18,069 bases of DNA from DATBFG01 sp036558645 (lineage in GTDB: Bacteria; Acidobacteriota; Terriglobia; Terriglobales; Acidobacteriaceae), in assembly GCA_036558645.1 (NCBI GenBank), contig DATBFG010000090.1:1-18069 (forward strand), written 5' to 3'. Shown here piece by piece: positions 7,148 to 14,382 of this stretch (its first letter is position 1; each line of letters begins with the position of its first letter). The notes under the pieces are model-generated. The model was not told where the DNA came from, searched no databases, and saw nothing but the letters and a program-made list of their open reading frames with translations. A program made the position numbers and the translations under genes.

Positions 7148-7663
7148 GTGCCGTCGGTGATGGTTATCCATCTCGTCGTGATCGCCCGGGATCAGCGGAA
7201 CCGGGAAGTCGAGAGGGCCAACCGGCTCAAAAGCGAGTTCCTCGCCAGTATGAGCCACGAACTTCGAACACCACTCCACACGATCATCGGATTGGTTGAC
7301 CTGCTCGCAGAAGAGTTAAAGGGTCCACTGAATCCGGATCAGAAACGGTTGGTCGGCTACGCCTGCATGATGGCCTTGAGCGACACGATTGATGTTCGAG
7401 AGCTGCCCGAATGCCTTCGAAGCCTCGAGTCCTTCCTCAGCGTGACCCCGCAACTCCCATTTGTTGGAGCTGTTCTTGTCACGGCTTTCGAGACCGGATC
7501 ATCCGCCTCGATGCTCGAAAATACAGAGCAGCGCCTGATTTCGGACGCATTGTCTAAGGCTGCCGGGAACCAGTCGGAAGCGGCGCGCCTCCTGCGCATT
7601 GGGAGAGATGCTCTTCGATACAAGATGAAGAAATATGGCTTGGCTGGCTCACCGAATAGCTGA
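7148..7663 (+). pseudogene. Remnant chimera: histidine-kinase H-box region joined to the C-terminal end of an NtrC-type activator
   Basis: 171 codons from GTG at 7148 (ATG at 7160 is possible), the only plus-strand gene. Residues about 21-70 are a HisKA dimerisation/phosphoacceptor segment with FLASMSHELRTP (His37), of the kind that follows a PAS sensor. There is no sensor domain before it and no HATPase domain after it. From about residue 74 the sequence switches to what follows the AAA+ domain in NtrC-family regulators (ALSDTIDVRELPECLR), then a Fis-type helix-turn-helix at about 127-163 (LSKAAGNQSEAARLLRIGRDALRYKMKKYGL pattern, read in two parts). A kinase with no ATP-binding domain cannot autophosphorylate, so I call it a deletion fusion of a neighbouring kinase-regulator pair. 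It could still be a DNA-binding or phosphoacceptor protein, since the frame is intact. Its 3' end overlaps the convergent USP gene by 110 bases. Confidence 0.72.
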
Positions 7664-8510
7664 GCACTGGGCAGGGAGCATATCGAATAATTTCGTATGC
7701 ATGCGTCTGGAACCGTCCCAGCGTCTTCTGCGCCAAGCCGCGCCCGATCACGACCAAGTCGGCCCCATACTCTGCGGTAGCCTCCGTGAGTGCGTTTGAA
7801 ATTCCTACTCCGCTGACGGTGAGTGGGAATTCGGTCCCAGCCTCTCGCTGCAGTTTGGCGATCTCCACTCGTGCCGACTCAGTCAGGTATCGATGTAGAT
7901 CAAAGTCAAAATACCGGTTTGGCCGGGTCTCAAGTTCGGGTACGCAATGGACGAGCCTTACTGTCGCACCCAGTTCCTCCGCGAACTGCTTGGTAAACCG
8001 CAGCAACGGGATAGCCTCTTCCATTGGTTCCACTGCGCACAGGATCCTCGACATGCCGAATTGGTTCGGCCGTGCATGTAACAGCGAGTCGGTCCAAACT
8101 GAGCACTTCGCGGCGTGCAACACTTTCGCCGTCACAGAACCCAAAAGCCAGCCCTGAATTGCTCCATAGCCATGTGTGCCCATCGCGATGAGATCCACAT
8201 CATGCTCAGTGACAAAGTCCAGGATTTGGCCCGCAACATTGCCTTCGGCAACAGCGCGTTCCACGCGAGCGTCCGGGATCTTAGGTGCCCAGTTTTTCAG
8301 GTGCTGTTTCGCTGCGTCGCTGAGCGCATTGAGACAATCCATGTTGATGAAGGTTACGTCTCCGGCTCCGTACCACGCGGCCGGTATTTCGAAGACATGC
8401 AGTAGTGTTACTCGCGAACCAAAACGAACCGCCAGCCATTCGACCTGTTGAGTGAGTGCACGACTGCGCTCGGAAAAGTCTGTTGGAAAGAGTATATGGT
8501 TGAATTTCAT
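7554..8510 (-). CDS. Tandem-domain universal stress protein (UspA family), solitary copy D with read-through tail
   Basis: 318 residues, starting MKFNHILFPTDFSERS at the ATG at 8510. It has two UspA domains (about 3-140 and 154-284). This is the only USP here with the complete nucleotide-binding motif in its first half: G111-T-H-G114, nine residues, G124-S125. The second half has GRFQTHAYEIIRYAPC and no GS. The sister proteins stop right after CPVLSV; this one passes that point and adds about 34 residues (285-318) translated from the antisense strand of the Fis-type helix-turn-helix coding region. That tail is very probably an accident of the rearrangement that truncated the kinase and regulator. 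The gene stands alone, with its own sigma-54-like promoter at 8552-8567 and a leader of about 31 bases. Confidence 0.9.
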   Translation of the reverse strand: MKFNHILFPTDFSERSRALTQQVEWLAVRFGSRVTLLHVFEIPAAWYGAGDVTFINMDCLNALSDAAKQHLKNWAPKIPDARVERAVAEGNVAGQILDFVTEHDVDLIAMGTHGYGAIQGWLLGSVTAKVLHAAKCSVWTDSLLHARPNQFGMSRILCAVEPMEEAIPLLRFTKQFAEELGATVRLVHCVPELETRPNRYFDFDLHRYLTESARVEIAKLQREAGTEFPLTVSGVGISNALTEATAEYGADLVVIGRGLAQKTLGRFQTHAYEIIRYAPCPVLSYSVSQPSHISSSCIEEHLSQCAGGAPLPTGSRQP

Positions 8511-8551
8511 CGTGCACCACTAGGTGAAATGGCCTATCTGTGCTCAGACTC

Positions 8552-8567
8552 AGCAAACGTAGCACCA
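8552..8567 (-). promoter_or_regulatory. Sigma-54-type promoter of USP copy D
   Basis: The minus strand reads TGGTGC-TACGT-TTGCT: GG-N10-GC spacing exact, -12 box TTGCT perfect, -24 box with two differences from TGGCAC. The predicted start is about 8541, leaving about 31 bases of leader before the ATG at 8510. Confidence 0.5.
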
Positions 8568-8612
8568 AACTCCGGCGATGCGAAGAGAGATTCTGGCTGG
8601 ATGCGGTTCTCA

Positions 8613-8638
8613 GGAACTTAATTTCAGGGTTAAATTCC
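8613..8638. promoter_or_regulatory. Imperfect palindrome, possible activator site upstream of the USP D promoter
   Basis: GGAACTTAA (8613-8621) and TTAAATTCC (8630-8638) are inverted copies with one mismatch and an 8-base spacer. The site lies about 73-98 bases upstream of the predicted sigma-54 start. It does not share its sequence with the palindrome at 6993-7015, so a common regulator is not shown. Confidence 0.3.
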
Positions 8639-8837
8639 GCGCCGACTGAGTGCAATGAGCCAACCCGGGACGAGCCACGCTCTTCTTCGCCGACCTTTTG
8701 TGGATCTGGCGATCTGATTACGGAAATCAAGGAGAAACTGGTTTAGTGACGTATCCGAAAGCCAACGTCTAACAAACGCCGATCATCGCCGCAGCCTGGC
8801 TCCCGCCGTTACTGCAACCAAGGATTGTGCTTGTTCT

Positions 8838-8860
8838 CGGAGGTTACTTTCGTCCCTCCG
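8838..8860 (-). terminator. Hairpin spanning the hypB stop codon
   Basis: CGGAGG (8838-8843) and CCTCCG (8855-8860) form a perfect 6-bp stem with an 11-base loop that contains the hypB stop codon. No U-run follows on the minus strand, so it is not a typical intrinsic terminator; it may protect the 3' end of the hyp transcript or be chance. Confidence 0.2.
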
Positions 8861-9542
8861 GTCCAAATACCTGCCCTTGAGTTGGCCCAAGTATGGCAGT
8901 AATGTAGTTCAGCCATTGATACATGCCTTTGCCAGTCTTCGCCGATACTTCCATCACGGTCATTCCCGGCCGAACTGCCCGAAGATTGCGATAGAACGTA
9001 TCCCCGTCAAAGGTAGCGGCTTGGGACAAGTCGATTTTTGTGACGATTGCCATATCTGCGCTATGAAGGATCGGAGGATACTTCAAGGGCTTGTCTTCGC
9101 CTTCAGTGACCGAGAACAGGACCACACGAAGGTTTTCTCCCAAGTCATAAGACGCCGGACAAACCAGATTCCCGACATTCTCAACAAACAGGAGGTCTAA
9201 ATCAGTTAGCGACCACTCTTCGAGGGCGCTTTCGACCATCGCTGCTTCGAGGTGGCAAAGTGTGCCAGTCGTGATTTGCCTGACTGGGACATGACTACGC
9301 GCAAGCCGCGCCGCGTCGTTATTGGTGGCCAGGTCGCCAACCAGTACGGCAGTCCGATATTGATGAGCTAAAAGTGTTAGGGTCTTCTCCAGAAAAGTTG
9401 TTTTTCCGGAGCCAGGGCTCGAAACCAAACTCACCACATAGACGCCGGCTTGCTGGAAGCGTTGTCGCAGTTCTCTGGCTACCTCGTCATTGCGCTTGAG
9501 GATATTCTGCCGGACTTCGACAATGCGAGGCGTGCTCGACAT
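8844..9542 (-). CDS. hypB: Hydrogenase nickel incorporation GTPase HypB
   Basis: 232 residues. A SIMIBI-class GTPase that works with HypA to insert Ni into the large subunit of [NiFe]-hydrogenase. P-loop SSPGSGKTT at 41-49, nucleotide-base motif TKID at 168-171, and the G-domain metal site with Cys96-His97 (GTLCHLEA) and Cys128 (NLVCPASYDLGE). There is no N-terminal CxxCGC high-affinity site and no His-rich storage stretch, so this is the short form with only the G-domain nickel site. The ATG at 9542 overlaps the hypA stop codon as TAATG. Last gene of the hyp operon. Confidence 0.96.
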   Translation of the reverse strand: MSSTPRIVEVRQNILKRNDEVARELRQRFQQAGVYVVSLVSSPGSGKTTFLEKTLTLLAHQYRTAVLVGDLATNNDAARLARSHVPVRQITTGTLCHLEAAMVESALEEWSLTDLDLLFVENVGNLVCPASYDLGENLRVVLFSVTEGEDKPLKYPPILHSADMAIVTKIDLSQAATFDGDTFYRNLRAVRPGMTVMEVSAKTGKGMYQWLNYITAILGPTQGQVFGPEGRK

Positions 9543-9886
9543 TACACCAACTCCAGAGCCGAGAGTTCCAATTCCCGCCCATGCAGGACCTCAGAAATGG
9601 CATTCCCGCAATTTGTGCATTGAAGGCACTGTAACGAGTGGATTGGCTTTTCAGACTGACACTTCGAACAATATCCAGAAATCGGAATGTCTTCGATTAC
9701 AAGACGGCAGGTCTCGTATTCACTTCGCTCCGTTGCAAGCTGAAAGACGGAAAGCAATGCCGCTTTTGCCACACCCGAAAGGACACCTATTTTCAAATAG
9801 ATTGCTTCCACACGAGCCCCGCCTCGCCGCTTTGACTCGTCCTCGGCTAGCGCCAGAATGCTTAAAGCAATAGAGAGTTCATGCAT
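9542..9886 (-). CDS. hypA: Hydrogenase maturation nickel metallochaperone HypA
   Basis: 114 residues, starting MHELSIALSI at the ATG at 9886. An upstream in-frame ATG at 9898 would bury the nickel-binding His2, which must follow the initiator Met; GAAGG 5 bases before the 9886 ATG supports the shorter form. The zinc site is present as Cys73-x2-Cys76 and Cys90-x2-Cys93; an extra Cys87 lies close by. HypA delivers Ni to the hydrogenase large subunit together with HypB. Its start overlaps the end of hypF by 8 bases, and its stop overlaps the start of hypB. Confidence 0.95.
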   Translation of the reverse strand: MHELSIALSILALAEDESKRRGGARVEAIYLKIGVLSGVAKAALLSVFQLATERSEYETCRLVIEDIPISGYCSKCQSEKPIHSLQCLQCTNCGNAISEVLHGRELELSALELV

Positions 9887-12146
9887 GGGGACCTTCAAGA
9901 CCTATCGCCGCGATGGCCGCCTGTCCCAAGCTGACACCTCCATCGTTTGGAGGGACGGCAGAGTTTGTCCACATAGCAATGCTTCGAAGCGCGGGCATTG
10001 ATCTTAGGTTCTCGAGCAACAGCTCATTTTGAAAAACACCCCCGGAGAGTACGACTGTATCGATTTGATGTATTTCGCACAACATCAAAGCCGCTTCGCC
10101 GATACCGCGGGCAACTGCCAGGTGAAAGGCGCGGGCGATCTTTGTGGGATCACAACCTCGAATCCGGTCTGTTACGACGGCTTCGAGTAATGGCCTGAAG
10201 TCCAGCTCATCGCCTCTTATAAGAAATGGATATGAATCGCCAGCCTGTGCACGCCGGGCCAGATGTTCCAGCCACATTGCAGCCTGGCCTTCGAAGCTGA
10301 TGTGGCGCGTAAAGCCAATGAGCGCTGCCGCCACATCGAAGAGACGACCGGCTGAAGTTGTCTCAAAGGCTTGCACACCCTTTTGAACCAATAACAAAGA
10401 AGCAAGATAACGGTCGGGAAATTGAAACGGTGGAGCGGTCAGATCGGGCAGGCCTTCGATCTGAGCCAGAAAACCCGCTGCACACTGCACCGGATACCGT
10501 GCCGCTGCATCACCTCCGGCCAGCACAGCCCGTCGCAAGTGCAACATGCGCTCGAAGCCGTCTTTCAAAGATCCTACGAAGAATTCGCCTCCCCAGATTG
10601 TTCCATCATCCCCAAATCCAGCACCATCGAAGCTCACGCCCACTACGTGCTTTTCCCAAGCACGCTTTTCAGCCAGTACGGAAGCTATGTGCGCACGATG
10701 GTGCTGAACATCTATTTTTTGCGCAGCCGGAAGAGCCAGGGCGTAATTCGTCGAAGCATATTGCGGATGCTTATCATGCACCACTATGAGCTTTTCCCAG
10801 TCCAGCTCGTACATCGAGGAAAGATCACGAACGGTCTCTTTATAGGACTTCAGCGATTCATACTGATCGAGATCGCCAATGTGCTGGCTAACGAAGGCCT
10901 GGCCATCAATAACCAGTGTGACGCTGTTCTTCAAGTCGGCACCGAGAGCGAGAATCGGTTGTGACGCAGGAATTGCGGTTACCGCCGCGGGCGCATAGCC
11001 GCGGGATCGCCGCAAAATAACTGGGCCGAAGGCTCCTGCACGAACCACTGAATCATCCACGCGCCGGGCGATCGGCCGCTCGCCGACGAGCAACGCATCT
11101 GCTATGCCGGATAAGCTCTCGCGCGCAATGGAATCTTCGTAGGCGATGGGCTCGCTCGACCGGTTGCCGCTCGTCATCACAAGCACATCTGGCGCGCCCG
11201 CAGCAAACAGCAAATGATGCAAGCCCGTGTAGGGCAGCATTATCCCTAATTCATCGTTATCCGGCGCAACTTCCGGCAGCAGCGCTTTTGCCGGAGCAAG
11301 AACGATTGGACGTGCGGCTGATGTCAATAGCCGTTCCGCCTCGGGCGACAGTTCTACGAATATTCGAGCTACATCCAGCCCCCGCGCCATCACAGCAAAC
11401 GGTTTTTCCTTGCGGTCCTTACGCTTGCGAAGAGATCCGACTGCCCGGGCATTTCGTGCATCGCAAGCCAGGTGGTAACCGCCGAGGCCTTTGATCGCTA
11501 CGATAGCCCCTGTCCTGAGAAGGTGAGCCGTACGTTCTACGCTGAGTGCATCGCGTTGAATCGTTGCTCGCGGTAGTTCGAGCCGATAGTGGGGACCACA
11601 GGCAGCACAGGCGACCGGTTGTGCGTGGAACCGCCGGTCGCGAACATTATGGAATTGCGCCATGCAGAATGCGTCCAATGCCCACCCCTTCATGGTGGTG
11701 TTGGAACGATCATAGGGGAGGCTCTCAATAACGGAGTAACGAGGGCCGCAATTCGTGCAGTTGATATACGGGTAACCGGATCGCGGGTCTTCGGGATCAA
11801 AGAGCTCTGCCCGGCATTGCTCGCAGATAGCGAGATCTGGTGAAATAGTGACCGCCGGGCGGCCGTCGCAGCGGCTGTCTCGAATGCTAAATTCTTGCAA
11901 GCCGGTCGCTTCACATTCCAGAACCCGGATGCCCCCGATTTTCGCTGCGGCCGGAGCTTCGCGAGTGAGGTCGCGAAGAAAAGCTTCAAAATGCGCCTCG
12001 TCGCCCTCGAGATGTACATCGACTCCACCGTATCCGTTACATACCCATCCATTGAGACAATGTGAGCGCGCCAGGCGGAAAATAAATGGACGGAAGCCAA
12101 CGCCTTGCACAATGCCATGGACAGAAATGGAACGGGCGACCGTCAT
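9879..12146 (-). CDS. hypF: Carbamoyltransferase HypF
   Basis: 755 residues, usual length. HypF uses carbamoyl phosphate and ATP to carbamoylate the C-terminal Cys of HypE, the source of the CN ligands of the active site. Domains in order: acylphosphatase (1-90, VQGVGFRPF), zinc-finger pair (about 105-185), YrdC-like adenylation domain (about 200-385, SGNRSSEPIA) and Kae1-like domain (about 395-755, HHRAH at 482-486, GTIWGGEF, SGGVFQNELL). One oddity: the second zinc finger normally opens with CxxC before DRRFHAQP; here the first Cys is Asp158 and only Cys161 remains of that pair, with Cys180 and Cys183 intact. Start ATG overlaps the SIS gene stop as ATGA, with GGAGG 9 bases upstream. Confidence 0.96.
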   Translation of the reverse strand: MTVARSISVHGIVQGVGFRPFIFRLARSHCLNGWVCNGYGGVDVHLEGDEAHFEAFLRDLTREAPAAAKIGGIRVLECEATGLQEFSIRDSRCDGRPAVTISPDLAICEQCRAELFDPEDPRSGYPYINCTNCGPRYSVIESLPYDRSNTTMKGWALDAFCMAQFHNVRDRRFHAQPVACAACGPHYRLELPRATIQRDALSVERTAHLLRTGAIVAIKGLGGYHLACDARNARAVGSLRKRKDRKEKPFAVMARGLDVARIFVELSPEAERLLTSAARPIVLAPAKALLPEVAPDNDELGIMLPYTGLHHLLFAAGAPDVLVMTSGNRSSEPIAYEDSIARESLSGIADALLVGERPIARRVDDSVVRAGAFGPVILRRSRGYAPAAVTAIPASQPILALGADLKNSVTLVIDGQAFVSQHIGDLDQYESLKSYKETVRDLSSMYELDWEKLIVVHDKHPQYASTNYALALPAAQKIDVQHHRAHIASVLAEKRAWEKHVVGVSFDGAGFGDDGTIWGGEFFVGSLKDGFERMLHLRRAVLAGGDAAARYPVQCAAGFLAQIEGLPDLTAPPFQFPDRYLASLLLVQKGVQAFETTSAGRLFDVAAALIGFTRHISFEGQAAMWLEHLARRAQAGDSYPFLIRGDELDFRPLLEAVVTDRIRGCDPTKIARAFHLAVARGIGEAALMLCEIHQIDTVVLSGGVFQNELLLENLRSMPALRSIAMWTNSAVPPNDGGVSLGQAAIAAIGLEGPHA

Positions 12147-13354
12147 TCGGTCGCACCTCCTACAAGCTCGCAGAGGACATGGTAAATCGAAGCCTGCACT
12201 TCCTGAATCCGTGGGACGTAATCGGAATGCACAATCAGAGGGAAGTCGGCCAGGCTGCGCCGCACGACTTCTCCGCCGTTATATCCGGCAAGCGCAACCG
12301 TAAGAAGACCACGCCTGCGCGCTTCTTCGAGCGCCAAGATAATATTCGGCGATCCGCCACTAGTCGAAATACCTATGGCTACGTCTGGAGCGCGAGCGTG
12401 TGCAATGAGCTGACGAAGGAAAATCACCTCCGTTCCAATATCATTGGCAAGCGCGGTTGTGATAGCTGGCTCGAGTGATAGTGAAACAGCCGGAATCGGG
12501 CGACCCCCTTTCTGCGGAAGAATGCAGTCAATCGCCCAATCGTTGGCATCGGTCGCTGAACCTCCATTGCCGAACAGAATCAGCTTGCCGCCCTGCTCGA
12601 CCCGCTTGCGGATCGCTGACGCTGTGTTCGCAATTCGCTCGGATTGCTCACGGGCTATCTCTGCTCGCAACCTCGCATCTTCTTCAACTTTCATGCAAAT
12701 CGAGATTGCTACTTCCTCGATTACGTTCGCAGGGCCCTGCTTTTCCTCGCCTAGAAACGGATAAAGAAAACGTGCGGCACCAGCGCCGTAACCCAATTCC
12801 CGGCGCTCAAAGAAGACGTGCACTGTCTCCCAGAGGGTGTGATAAAGAATCTCGATCATTTCCTGGTGTATGAAAGGATCAGAAGTTGCCGCCTTCAGGC
12901 TATACGAACCGTAATCTCCGGGCAGCGCGAACGTCATAGCCCCGCGCTGGCGCGCCGTTTCAAGTGCCGCTTGAACTTCTGGGTCGCCATCCGGCGGTCC
13001 AAAACCCATTACGATATCCACCGGCAGAAGGAGCGTTTCCAGCCACGGTCGAAAGAGCATCGACAGATCCAGTGCCGGTAAGGCGCGCTTGCCAACGATT
13101 ATTGGATGAACGAATTCGACTGAGACGTGTTGTGCATCTGTGGCGTACGGTCCCTGTCCGAATGACAGGAGACGGCCGCCCTCGAGGAATCGCTGGGACA
13201 TTTCGTAGCAGGCGAGTGCCAGATGTTGCGCTTCTCGCGAGAAGAACTCACGAAACAAGTCGTTCCGCGCGAGGAATGCGTTCTCGACATAACCTGTGGA
13301 CGTTGCTACGTGACGGACCGGCATCTTCTCAACAAATGCGCGGTAATGGGTCAC
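12143..13354 (-). CDS. Tandem SIS-domain protein, GmhA-like (sedoheptulose-7-phosphate isomerase family) within the hyp operon
   Basis: 403 residues if started at GTG 13354; ATG at 13324 (MPVRHVATS) gives 393 and avoids a 26-base overlap with hypE. Neither has a good ribosome binding site. It consists of two fused SIS domains (about 35-185 and 235-400), each the size of a GmhA subunit. The second has the classical motifs FGNGGSATDA (261-270), STSGGSPNI (330-338) and RIQEVQ with His392. The first is divergent (FGQGPYATDAQH at 65-76) and lacks the TSGGS loop, but keeps Glu80 and a Q-E-x6-H helix (Gln164, His172). GmhA itself makes the heptose precursor of LPS, but a fused, half-degenerate copy locked between hypE and hypF by overlaps is more likely to serve hydrogenase maturation. 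Similar genes are, from memory, found in hyp clusters of some actinobacteria; the role there is unknown to me. Confidence 0.82.
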   Translation of the reverse strand: MTHYRAFVEKMPVRHVATSTGYVENAFLARNDLFREFFSREAQHLALACYEMSQRFLEGGRLLSFGQGPYATDAQHVSVEFVHPIIVGKRALPALDLSMLFRPWLETLLLPVDIVMGFGPPDGDPEVQAALETARQRGAMTFALPGDYGSYSLKAATSDPFIHQEMIEILYHTLWETVHVFFERRELGYGAGAARFLYPFLGEEKQGPANVIEEVAISICMKVEEDARLRAEIAREQSERIANTASAIRKRVEQGGKLILFGNGGSATDANDWAIDCILPQKGGRPIPAVSLSLEPAITTALANDIGTEVIFLRQLIAHARAPDVAIGISTSGGSPNIILALEEARRRGLLTVALAGYNGGEVVRRSLADFPLIVHSDYVPRIQEVQASIYHVLCELVGGATE

Positions 13355-14366
13355 CCACCAGCATGTTGATGACTCGCGTGCCGCCGTAAGCGGTTATTCC
13401 TAACACAGTGCCGAGGGGCTGCTCCCGTATTTCACCTATGACTGCCGCCTCATCGCCGTCCGGAGCACTTCGTAAGATGTCTAGCGCCGCCTCGGCGTAC
13501 TCAGGCGCGATGATGGCAACAAATTGGCCCTCGTTTGCTATCTGGAGGGGATCAAGCCCCAGCAACTCACAGGCGCCACGCACTTCATCGTGAACCGGAA
13601 TCTGCTCTTCGAAAAGGAACACTCCTAAGCCGCAGTCCCGCGCGAGCTCATTAAGCGAGGTTGCCAGGCCACCCCGAGTGGGGTCACGCATCCAGCGAAT
13701 GCCTGGTCCGGTCACGACGGCGAGCCTTTCAATGAGCGGAAGAACCGATCGGGTGTCGGACTGCAGATCCGCTTCTAAGTCCAGTTCGCCTCGGGCCAGC
13801 AGAATCGTAATGCCATGATCTCCAAGGGCCCCGCTGAGCAATATACGATCGCCCGGACGTACCAACGAAGCCGATAGCGTGAGTCCCGGAATCGGGCTGC
13901 CAAACCCTGCCGTCGTAATGTACATCTGATCAGCTTTCCCATGTTCCACGACCTTCGTGTCACCGCCGACAATCGATACACCAGCGATGCGAGCAGCTTC
14001 GGCCATAGCGCGAACTTCCTTTTCAAGAAGATCGGCCGGGAGCCCTGCTTCGAGAACGTAGGTGACGAGCATCGCTTCGGCCCTCGCCCCGGATACCGCA
14101 AGATCGTTCACAGTCCCATTCACTGCAAGTCCACCAATCGATCCTCCCGGGAAACACAACGGCTTCACCACAAAAGAGTCCGCGGTCAAAGCAATGCGCG
14201 TTCCATTGGTTTCAAAGTACGTCGCATCGCCTAACGGGCCGCTCGAGGGACCAAGCAGTAGAGGGGCGAAGAGTCCTTCGATCAGCTTGCGGCTAGACTT
14301 GCCTCCCGCTCCGTGCGCCATCTCGATTTGAGAATCACGGAATCGGATTTTCGCATCGCAAAGCAT
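13329..14366 (-). CDS. hypE: Hydrogenase maturation protein HypE (carbamoyl dehydratase)
   Basis: 345 residues from ATG 14366; a TTG at 14399 could add 11 residues and overlap hypD. I prefer the ATG because it leaves a normal 17-residue lead before HGAGG, but no clear Shine-Dalgarno supports it. AIRS/PurM-fold protein: HGAGGKSS (18-25), GGDTKVVE, DPTRGGLATSLNE for ATP binding, and the diagnostic C-terminal PRIC whose Cys345 receives the carbamoyl group from HypF and is dehydrated to thiocyanate for transfer to the HypC-HypD complex. Confidence 0.95.
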   Translation of the reverse strand: MLCDAKIRFRDSQIEMAHGAGGKSSRKLIEGLFAPLLLGPSSGPLGDATYFETNGTRIALTADSFVVKPLCFPGGSIGGLAVNGTVNDLAVSGARAEAMLVTYVLEAGLPADLLEKEVRAMAEAARIAGVSIVGGDTKVVEHGKADQMYITTAGFGSPIPGLTLSASLVRPGDRILLSGALGDHGITILLARGELDLEADLQSDTRSVLPLIERLAVVTGPGIRWMRDPTRGGLATSLNELARDCGLGVFLFEEQIPVHDEVRGACELLGLDPLQIANEGQFVAIIAPEYAEAALDILRSAPDGDEAAVIGEIREQPLGTVLGITAYGGTRVINMLVGDPLPRIC

Positions 14367-14382
14367 TGTGCGGAGTTCTGTT

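Larger units (their letters stand above)
8511..8843. other. Intergenic region between hypB and USP copy D
   Basis: 333 bases with no supported gene; a 68-codon plus-strand frame at 8540-8746 has no recognisable content. It contains the sigma-54-like promoter of the USP gene (8552-8567), an imperfect palindrome at 8613-8638 and, at its right edge, a hairpin over the hypB stop codon. Otherwise I see nothing in it. Confidence 0.6.

Noticed and set aside
8540..8746. 68-codon plus-strand frame between hypB and USP D
   Set aside because: No recognisable content, and it covers the sigma-54-like promoter on the opposite strand.
9887..9898. Upstream start for HypA giving MKVP before MHELSI
   Set aside because: HypA needs His at position 2 for nickel binding, and GAAGG is spaced for the ATG at 9886.
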